Below are positions 13,636-18,603 of a stretch of 18,603 bases of DNA, one piece after another. Source of the stretch: Chloroflexi bacterium UBA4730 (GTDB taxonomy: Bacteria; Chloroflexota; Limnocylindria; P2-11E); NCBI GenBank assembly GCA_002404155.1, contig DHJC01000019.1:1-18603 (forward strand), written 5' to 3'. Numbering within the stretch: position 1 is the first letter of the stretch; each line of letters opens with the position of its first letter. The translations under genes were made by a program, and so were the position numbers. Below the pieces are notes generated by a model. The model worked only from the letters and a program-made list of their open reading frames with translations, did no database searches and was not told where the DNA came from.

Positions 13636-14051
13636 TCACGCCGTCGCTCCGATGACTGCGTCGAAGGCCGCGGCCGCGTCGCGCTGCATCGTCGGGATGA
13701 CGTGCGAGTAAAAATCGAGGGTGATCGCGATCGAAGTGTGGCCAAGCATCTCAGAGACGATCTTCGGGTGCGCCCCGACCAAGCAGGATCGTCGCGGTGG
13801 TGCGGCGGAGGTCGCGAATCCGCTCGAGGCCCGCCTGCTTGAGGACGCGGCGGTGATAGACGTTCGTGAGCTCGGACGGACTGAGCGCACGCGCCTCGAG
13901 ACGCTCGCGGATGGGGCCGAACTCGACCCGGGTTCCGCAAGAGAAATGCACGTCCCGGTGCGCGTGCACCGCGGCCGCGGCGCCATGGACGTCGAGCGTC
14001 TTGAACGCGTTCGCCGCGAGGTTGCCGATCGTGTTGATCGCCGCGTTCAGG
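13636..14051 (-). pseudogene. Tyrosine integrase (XerC/phage type), frameshifted C-terminal remnant
   Basis: Catalytic part of a tyrosine recombinase split over two frames. The upstream frame reads LSPSELTNVYHRRVLKQAGL then IRDLRRTTATILLGRG, the usual HDLRHTAATLLL block lacking the two residues before DLR, including the catalytic His, and with His to Arg after it. A loss of about two bases near 13778 then shifts to a second frame: HPKIVSEMLGHTSIAITLDF, YSHVIPTMQRDAAAA, with the LGH motif and catalytic Tyr (FYSH). GC-rich third positions run upstream to about 14051, but that part (NAAINTIGNLAANAFKTLDV) is not clearly integrase-like. There is no start codon and no DNA-binding N-terminus. It is a decayed integrase of a lost island. 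Confidence 0.8.
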
Positions 14052-14052
14052 T

Positions 14053-14058
14053 TAGCCT
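14053..14058 (+). promoter_or_regulatory. -10 box (TAGCCT) of the molybdenum hydroxylase operon
   Basis: TAGCCT lies 9 bases before GTG 14068, with no Shine-Dalgarno sequence. The spacing is slightly longer than at the other leaderless starts here. No convincing -35 box. Confidence 0.35.
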
Positions 14059-14067
14059 TTGCGACCG

Positions 14068-14529
14068 GTGAAGTACCGCATCGACGTCAACGGGGCCGCG
14101 CGCGATCTCGACGTGCCGCGGGGCACGACGCTCCTCGACGCGCTCCGCGACGACCTCGGGCTGACCGCGACCCGATACGGCTGCGGCCGCGGCCAGTGCG
14201 GCGCGTGCTTCGTGCTCGCCGACGGACGTGCCGTCGCGTCGTGCCTCATGAGCGTCGAGCAGGCCGCGCTCCACCGCATCGTGACCGTCGAGGGGCTCGG
14301 CGACGGCGAGCGGCTCGACGCGGTCCAGCGTGCGTTCGTCGATGAGGACGCGATGCAATGCGGGTACTGCACCAGCGGGATGCTGATCTCGGCGACCGCG
14401 CTCCTCGCGCGTCAGCCCGCGCCGGAAGAGGACGAGATCCGCGACGCGCTCGCGCCCAACCTCTGTCGCTGCGGCGTGCAGCTGCGGGCGATTCGCGCGG
14501 TCGAACGCGCCGCGCGCGAGGGCCGATGA
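14068..14529 (+). CDS. [2Fe-2S] subunit of an FAD-less molybdenum hydroxylase (IorA/NicA-like)
   Basis: Electron-transfer subunit carrying two [2Fe-2S] clusters, taking electrons from the molybdenum subunit. From GTG 14068 (153 aa) all eight cysteines are present: C39, C44, C47 (GCGRGQCGAC) and C59 (SCL) for the plant-type cluster, then C98, C101 (QCGYCTSGM) and C133, C135 (NLCRCG) for the second. A TTG at 14059 would add three residues but abuts the -10 box. The stop overlaps the large-subunit start as ATGA. The length matches IorA/NicA/CoxS-type small subunits. Confidence 0.9.
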   Translation: MKYRIDVNGAARDLDVPRGTTLLDALRDDLGLTATRYGCGRGQCGACFVLADGRAVASCLMSVEQAALHRIVTVEGLGDGERLDAVQRAFVDEDAMQCGYCTSGMLISATALLARQPAPEEDEIRDALAPNLCRCGVQLRAIRAVERAAREGR

Positions 14530-16406
14530 GCGGCTTCGGCGGCGCTCCGGCACGTCTCGAGGAGCGCATCCGCGTCGACGCGGACGGGCAGGTGACCGCC
14601 TTCTCCGGGAAGGTCGAGTTCGGACAGGGGATCCGCACCGCGTTCGCCAAGATCGTCGCGGGCGAGCTCGGTGTCCCGATCGAGCGCGTGACCGTGGTCC
14701 TCGGCGATACCGCGCTCGTGCCGTACGACATGGGGACCTTCGGGAGCCGCTCGATCGCGCAGGACGGTGAGATCCTTCGCCGTGCCGCCGCGCACGCGCG
14801 CGTGCTGCTGGCCGCGAAACGACCGCTCGTCGGTCCGATCCCCGACCTGATCCCGGGCGAGCCCGCGCCGCCCGCCGCGGGTCCGCGGCGGGTCGAGGCC
14901 GCGGACATCGTGACCGGTCGGGCCCGCTACGTCGCCGACCTGCGCCTCCCGGGCATGCTGCGCGGCGCGGTCGCCCGGCCGCCGGTGCGCGGCGCGCGAC
15001 CGAGCAGGGTGGACGACGGAGCGGCGCGGGCGATGAGCGGCGTCGTCGCGGTCGTGCGCGACGGCGACCTCGTGGGCGTCGTCGCCGAGCGCCAAGCGCA
15101 GGCCGTGGCGGCGGTGCAGGCGCTCGAGATCGAGTGGCTGCGACCGGAGGTCCCCGAGCAGGACACGCAGTCGATCGCGATCCGCGACGATCCCGGCGTC
15201 GACGCGGCGCTGGGCGGCGCGGCCACGCGGGTCGAAGCGACCTACGCGATGCCGTACATCTCCAACGCGCCGATTGGACCGAGCGCCGCCGTCGCGGACG
15301 TCCGGACGGATGGCGTCACCGTGTACGCCGGGACGCAGCGCCCGTTCGGGCTTCGCGACGAGATCGCGTCCGCGGTGGGGGTCGAGTCGGAGCGGGTGCG
15401 GGTGATCCCGCTGATGCCGAGCGGTACCTACGGTCGGAACAGCGTCGGCGACGCGGCGCTCGAGGCCGCGCGCCTCTCGAAGGCCTGCGGCCGTCCGGTG
15501 CTGCTGCAGTGGTCGCGCGAGGAGGAGTTCGCGCAGGGGCCGGCACGGCCGGCGTGCACACTGGAGATCGCCGCTGGGACCAACGAGGCGGGCCGTTTGG
15601 TCGCGTGGTGCTACGACGAGCACACCAACGCGCACGGCTCTGGGGGCGCGCGCGACATCAAGATCGCGCCGTTCACCTCGGGTCGCAACGCGGTCCCGCC
15701 TTATGCCGTGCCGTGCCTCGCCGTGACGCTGCATATCGAGCCGTCGCCGCTGCGCACCGCGTCGTTCCGCTCGCTCGCCGCGGCCGAGAACGTCTTCGCG
15801 ATCGAGTCGCTCGTGGACGAGCTCGCTGCCGCCCGAGGCGAGGATCCGCTCGAGCTCCGACTGCGGAACACCCAGGATCCCAGGCTGCGGGCCGTGCTCG
15901 AGGCGGTGGCGGAACGGAGCGGCTGGGGCGCGCGCCCGCGGGGGGAGGGCCACGGGTACGGCATGGCCTGCACGCTGTACGCGCACGGCACCTACGTCGC
16001 GCAGGTCGCCGAGGTCACCGTCGCGCCGAATGGCCGCGTTCGGCTCGGCCGGTTCTGGTGCGCGGTCGATCCCGGGCGCGTCATCGACACGAACGGCGTG
16101 CGCAATCAGTGCGAGGGCGCGATCGTCCAATCCGCGTCGTGGACGCTGCTCGAGGAGCTGAAGCAGCGCGACGGCCGAGTCGCCACGACGGGCTGGGACA
16201 CGTATCCGATCGCGACATTCCGCGACGCGCCGGCCGAGATCGACGTGCACGTCATGGGGACGCAGAGCGAGGCGCCCACCGGGGTCGGGGAACCGCCCGG
16301 CGTGCCGGTCGCGGCCGCGATCGCGAACGCGGTGTTCAGCGCGTGCGGCGCGCGCGTGCGCGAGCTCCCGATCACCGCGGACCGGGTCCGGACCGCGCGC
16401 CGCTAA
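14526..16406 (+). CDS. Molybdopterin-binding subunit of an isoquinoline/nicotinate-type hydroxylase
   Basis: Catalytic subunit of the xanthine oxidase family, hydroxylating an N-heterocycle or aldehyde at a molybdenum-cytosine-dinucleotide centre; the substrate is unknown. From ATG 14526 (626 aa) the protein begins with the permuted block FSGKVEFGQGIRTAFAKIVA and VTVVLGDTALVPYDMGTFGS, typical of IorB/NicB. The general aldehyde-oxidase domain follows from about residue 120 (ADIVTGRARYVADLRLPGML), and the end carries GVGEPPGVPVAAAIANAVFS with the likely active-site Glu (about 589). No FAD-subunit gene lies nearby, as in IorAB and NicAB, which pass electrons to cytochromes. It is shorter than usual IorB (700 or more residues). 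The TAA overlaps the stop of an opposite-strand remnant. Confidence 0.86.
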   Translation: MSGFGGAPARLEERIRVDADGQVTAFSGKVEFGQGIRTAFAKIVAGELGVPIERVTVVLGDTALVPYDMGTFGSRSIAQDGEILRRAAAHARVLLAAKRPLVGPIPDLIPGEPAPPAAGPRRVEAADIVTGRARYVADLRLPGMLRGAVARPPVRGARPSRVDDGAARAMSGVVAVVRDGDLVGVVAERQAQAVAAVQALEIEWLRPEVPEQDTQSIAIRDDPGVDAALGGAATRVEATYAMPYISNAPIGPSAAVADVRTDGVTVYAGTQRPFGLRDEIASAVGVESERVRVIPLMPSGTYGRNSVGDAALEAARLSKACGRPVLLQWSREEEFAQGPARPACTLEIAAGTNEAGRLVAWCYDEHTNAHGSGGARDIKIAPFTSGRNAVPPYAVPCLAVTLHIEPSPLRTASFRSLAAAENVFAIESLVDELAAARGEDPLELRLRNTQDPRLRAVLEAVAERSGWGARPRGEGHGYGMACTLYAHGTYVAQVAEVTVAPNGRVRLGRFWCAVDPGRVIDTNGVRNQCEGAIVQSASWTLLEELKQRDGRVATTGWDTYPIATFRDAPAEIDVHVMGTQSEAPTGVGEPPGVPVAAAIANAVFSACGARVRELPITADRVRTARR

Positions 16407-16519
16407 GCGCGGGCAGTGTGCCGGAGCCCGTACAGGCCGCCGTGATGGCGGTCGGTCACGAAGATCGTGCGGTCGGCATCCACGTACTCGCCGATCACGC
16501 GCCGCGCCGCAAACGGCAG
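16403..16519 (-). pseudogene. C-terminal remnant of a beta-propeller/LVIVD-like protein
   Basis: A 38-codon open tail on the - strand reads LPFAARRVIGEYVDADRTIF then VTDRHHGGLYGLRHTARA and ends at TAG 16405-16403, overlapping the hydroxylase TAA in CTAA. Third positions are almost all G or C, as in real genes here. VTDRHHGGLYGLR resembles the IYVTDRxxGGLYIL ending of LVIVD-repeat proteins. Upstream the cytochrome oxidase promoter region begins and the similarity stops, so the gene seems truncated by a rearrangement. A 31-aa frame from its internal GTG could be expressed but is probably inert. Confidence 0.45.
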
Positions 16520-16530
16520 CGAACAGCAAC

Positions 16531-16536
16531 TACGGT
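16531..16536 (+). promoter_or_regulatory. -10 box (TACGGT) upstream of the coxC leader
   Basis: TACGGT ends 7 bases before ATG 16544, the same arrangement seen at the leaderless genes of this window. It would give a transcript starting at the leader-peptide ATG rather than at the oxidase gene itself. No -35 box is visible. Confidence 0.4.
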
Positions 16537-16543
16537 ACGGCGC

Positions 16544-16597
16544 ATGGATCGGAGGAGACGAACCGGGGGCTCGTCGGATATCGGCAGCACCAGTTGA
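16544..16597 (+). CDS. Possible 17-aa leader peptide coupled to cytochrome oxidase subunit III
   Basis: ATG 16544 opens a 17-codon frame, MDRRRRTGGSSDIGSTS, whose TGA overlaps the TTG start of the next gene (TTGA). The ATG is placed like a leaderless start behind TACGGT, and the downstream TTG has no ribosome binding site, so terminating ribosomes could restart there. Four consecutive arginine codons near the start might slow translation. It could instead be an untranslated leader or the debris of a truncated gene. Confidence 0.35.
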   Translation: MDRRRRTGGSSDIGSTS

Positions 16598-17145
16598 ACC
16601 TTCGCTCCCAGGTCCCGTGGGGCGCCATCCTCTTCATCGCCGTGGAGGCCATGTTTTTCGCTGCGCTCTTCACTGCGTACTTCTACCTGCGGGCGCGGAT
16701 TCCCGTATGGCAGCCGCTCTTCGGTGAAAAGCCGACGTGGCTTGGTCTGCCCACGGTGAACACGATCGAGCTCCTCGCCTCGAGCGTCACGATGCAGCTC
16801 GCCGTCGAGTCGATCAAGCGCGATGACCTCGCGCGCGTGAGAGTGCTGCTCATCGTCACGATGCTGCTCGGCGCGGCCTTCATCCTCGGCCAAATCTACG
16901 ATTTCACACATCTTGGATTCTTGCCGACGGACAGCATCTTCGGCGGCACGTTTTTCCTGCTCACCGGCTTCCACGGCGCGCACGTGATCGGCGGCCTCCT
17001 GCTGCTCGGCTACTGCACCATCCGGGCGTTCAAAGGTCAGTGGAGCGCGCATCGCCGCCTCGCGCTCGAGGGCGCGAGCTATTACTGGCAATTCATTGGC
17101 GTCGTCTGGATCGGACTCTTCGCGACGATCTACGTCATCGGCTAG
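16594..17145 (+). CDS. coxC: Cytochrome c oxidase subunit III (short form)
   Basis: Membrane subunit of an aa3-type haem-copper oxidase, supporting proton uptake to subunit I. It has 183 aa and five hydrophobic helices, the short form without the first two helices of the long version. Landmarks: GAILFIAVEAMFFAALFTAY with the buried Glu, NTIELLASSVTMQLA, GFHGAHVIGGLLLLG (the FHGxHV signature) and YYWQFIGVVWIGLFATIYVI. The last reads WQFIGVVW where most relatives have WHFVDVVW, so two polar residues are lost. TTG 16594 is the only standard start in frame near the first helix. Subunits I and II are not in the window. Confidence 0.87.
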   Translation: MNLRSQVPWGAILFIAVEAMFFAALFTAYFYLRARIPVWQPLFGEKPTWLGLPTVNTIELLASSVTMQLAVESIKRDDLARVRVLLIVTMLLGAAFILGQIYDFTHLGFLPTDSIFGGTFFLLTGFHGAHVIGGLLLLGYCTIRAFKGQWSAHRRLALEGASYYWQFIGVVWIGLFATIYVIG

Positions 17146-17217
17146 GTGTTCTGCCCAGACACGTTGTTGACAGCTGACCGGGTCGGCCTTCACGATCGCG
17201 CCCCTCGCGCGTCGAAA

Positions 17218-17248
17218 AGCCCCGGCACAGCGGCGCTGGCGGCGGGGT
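17218..17248 (-). terminator. Possible terminator after nfuA
   Basis: CCCCG (17220-17224) and CGGGG (17243-17247) enclose an inner CAGC/GCTG stem. Read in the nfuA direction the hairpin is followed by GCTTTTCG, a short T-run. It lies about 35 bases past the nfuA stop. The rest of 17146-17281 shows nothing I can support. Confidence 0.4.
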
Positions 17249-17281
17249 CGACCCACGGCGCTTCGGCACTGGCCTGATCCG

Positions 17282-17866
17282 CTACTTCTTGCTCGGCTGG
17301 TAGTAGGGGTTCGTCCCCGCCGCGTGGTCGGTGGTGTCGATGATCTGCGTGATCTCGGGCACGCTGCGCTTGAACGCGACCTCGATCCCCTGCCGCAGCG
17401 TCACGTCTTTCATGCCGCAGCCCTGGCAGCCGCCGCCCATCTCGATGTACGCGGCGCCGTCCGTCACCTCGAGCAGCGTCACGAGACCGCCGTGCATCTG
17501 CACGCCGGGGTTGATCTCGCTGTCCAGCACCTGCTGCGCTCGCTGCGCGAGTTCGTCCTGCCAGCCCTCGTTCGGGTTGGCGATATCGATCGACCCGCCG
17601 GTCGGGTCGACGTCCACCGTGGTCCCGCGCAGCAGCTCCACGCTCTTTGGGTCGACGAGGACGCGCAGCCCCGGGTGGTCGATCGCGACGTCGTCCGGCT
17701 GCTGTCCCACCGGGCCGACGAGCACGAACTCGTACTCGAACGTCGCGCCACGCCGGCCCTTGATGCCGATCCGCAGGAGGTCCTCGGGCCGCCCGGTGCT
17801 CTTCCGAACCGCGTCGATCTTCTCGAGCGCGGCTGCCGTGACGGTCAGGAGTGGCTGGTCGGTCAC
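17282..17866 (-). CDS. nfuA: NfuA-type iron-sulfur carrier (IscA-like plus NifU C-terminal domain)
   Basis: Cytoplasmic carrier delivering a [4Fe-4S] cluster to client enzymes. It has 194 aa, close to the 191 of E. coli NfuA. Residues about 5-100 form an A-type (HesB/IscA) domain that keeps SIDIANPNEGW but lacks the cluster cysteines, as in E. coli NfuA. The NifU domain follows (INPGVQMHGGLVTLLEV) with GGGCQGCGMKD (C147, C150), the CxxC that holds the cluster between two monomers. The start is GTG 17866, 6 bases after a TAGAGT box, so the message is probably leaderless. It is divergent from the ATP-grasp gene across 39 bp. The C-terminal GTNPYYQPSKK is an unstructured tail. Confidence 0.9.
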   Translation of the reverse strand: MTDQPLLTVTAAALEKIDAVRKSTGRPEDLLRIGIKGRRGATFEYEFVLVGPVGQQPDDVAIDHPGLRVLVDPKSVELLRGTTVDVDPTGGSIDIANPNEGWQDELAQRAQQVLDSEINPGVQMHGGLVTLLEVTDGAAYIEMGGGCQGCGMKDVTLRQGIEVAFKRSVPEITQIIDTTDHAAGTNPYYQPSKK

Positions 17867-17872
17867 GGGTCA

Positions 17873-17878
17873 ACTCTA
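17873..17878 (-). promoter_or_regulatory. -10 box (TAGAGT) of nfuA
   Basis: On the - strand TAGAGT ends exactly 6 bases before GTG 17866; no Shine-Dalgarno sequence is present. No -35 box is recognised. Confidence 0.5.
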
Positions 17879-17892
17879 GGCGTGCTCACACT

Positions 17893-17898
17893 GATACT
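17893..17898 (+). promoter_or_regulatory. -10 box (GATACT) of the ATP-grasp gene
   Basis: GATACT differs from the common TATACT at one base and ends 7 bases before GTG 17906. There is no ribosome binding site, so a leaderless start is likely. Confidence 0.4.
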
Positions 17899-17905
17899 TG
17901 GCTTT

Positions 17906-18603
17906 GTGTCAGTGAAGCGCGTCCTGCTGCTCCTTCCGACGACGACGTATCGCACCGCAGACTTCCTCGACGCCGTCAGCGGGCTCGATGTCGAGGTCGT
18001 CGTCGGATCGGAGCGCACTCCCGCGCTCGCGGGTCTGATGGAGGGCCGCGCGCTGCGCGTCGACTTCCGCAGGCCGGACGCGGCGGCGCTGACGATCGTC
18101 GGCTACGCGCGCGAACGGCCGCTTGACGCGATCGTGCCCGTCGACGACGAGGCGACGCTCGTCGCGGCCACCGCCGCCGCCGCGCTCGGGCTGCCGCACA
18201 ACCCTGTCGCGGCGGTGGCCGCGAGCAAGGACAAGGAGCGGACCCGCCAGTGCCTCGTGGCCGCGGGACTGCGCGCGCCGCGCTTCACGACCTTCCGCGC
18301 CGACACCGACCCGCAGGGGGCGGCGCGCGCGATCGCCAGTGGCTCGTGCGGCGTTGCCTTCCCGTGCGTGGTCAAGCCGGTGGACCTCTCCGGCAGCCGC
18401 GGCGTCATCCGCGCCAACGACGAGCGCTCGCTCGTGACCGTATTCGCGCGCGTCGCGGCGCTCGTGACATCGCCGGAGGTGTGCCCGCCGGGCGACCGGC
18501 CACAGCGGATCCTCGTCGAGGACTTCATCGCCGGCAGCGAGGTCGCGCTCGAGGGGTTGCTCCGCACAGGCACGCTCGAGGTGCTCGCGATCTTCGACAA
18601 GCC
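17906..18603 (+). CDS. ATP-grasp domain enzyme, incomplete at the window edge
   Basis: Carboxylate-amine/thiol ligase-like enzyme that forms an acyl-phosphate with ATP; the substrate is unknown. The first 232 residues are present and the frame runs off the end. A Rossmann-like pre-ATP-grasp domain (KRVLLLLPTTTYRTADFL to DAIVPVDDEATLVAATAAAA) is followed by the ATP-grasp entry AASKDKERTRQCLVAAGLRAPRF, the lysine strand FPCVVKPVDLSGSRGV with its glycine-rich loop, and ILVEDFIAGSEVALEGLL. It resembles ATP-grasp_4 / BacD-type amino-acid ligases and the CPSase large-subunit fold. GTG 17906 is favoured by the -10 spacing; GTG 17912 in the same frame is an alternative. It is divergent from nfuA. Confidence 0.8.
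   Translation, partial: MSVKRVLLLLPTTTYRTADFLDAVSGLDVEVVVGSERTPALAGLMEGRALRVDFRRPDAAALTIVGYARERPLDAIVPVDDEATLVAATAAAALGLPHNPVAAVAASKDKERTRQCLVAAGLRAPRFTTFRADTDPQGAARAIASGSCGVAFPCVVKPVDLSGSRGVIRANDERSLVTVFARVAALVTSPEVCPPGDRPQRILVEDFIAGSEVALEGLLRTGTLEVLAIFDK

Noticed and set aside
1..18603. CRISPR array or tandem spacer-repeat structure
   Set aside because: No regularly spaced repeats of 23-37 bases were seen anywhere in the window.

Overview
The window is a compact, very GC-rich chromosomal segment. Codon third positions are almost all G or C, gene junctions are GTGA, ATGA or TGATG overlaps, and several genes begin directly at a TANNNT -10 box with no ribosome binding site. These traits, the Gram-positive type LexA box and the gene content (MrfAB, DUF1015, DUF1786, stand-alone cytochrome oxidase subunit III, FAD-less molybdenum hydroxylase) suggest a Chloroflexota or actinobacterium-like bacterium, probably uncultivated. 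That placement is inference.

Layout. 1-4752 (+): a helicase (MrfA), its exonuclease partner (MrfB) and an amidase form one overlapping operon. A promoter with a 17-bp spacer and a perfect LexA/DinR box inside that spacer reads into it, so the operon looks SOS-controlled. 4748-5897: an IS481-family element with a GCTAGC target duplication, sitting in the shared stop codons of two convergent genes; its transposase is a mosaic. 5893-8343 (-): a four-gene operon of GNAT acetyltransferase, an unrecognised 51-aa protein, a LOG-like TIGR00725 protein and an M19 dipeptidase. 8369-9601 (+): a DUF1015 gene, divergent from the GNAT gene across only 25 bp. 9598-10466 (-): a tRNA-Ser(GCU) whose 3' end runs directly into a two-motif LAGLIDADG endonuclease frame with no start codon of its own. 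10521-11844: a CsbD-like stress protein (-) and a DUF1786 ASKHA-like protein (+). 11909-13321 (-): an NCS2 purine permease.

13322-14058 is a mobile-element scar: a tyrosine-integrase pseudogene, short GC-rich direct repeats, and what looks like the 3' half of a tRNA-Ser gene. 14068-16406 (+) encodes a two-subunit molybdenum hydroxylase of the isoquinoline/nicotinate oxidoreductase type. 16403-16519 (-) is the tail of a lost gene. 16594-17145 (+) is cytochrome c oxidase subunit III, preceded by a possible 17-aa leader peptide. 17282-17866 (-) is an NfuA-type iron-sulfur carrier, and 17906 to the end (+) is an incomplete ATP-grasp enzyme.

The strongest leads are the LexA box placed exactly between the mrfA promoter elements, the homing endonuclease fused in frame to a tRNA, and an insertion sequence whose CTAG target is the overlapping stop pair of two genes and also supplies the transposase stop codon.
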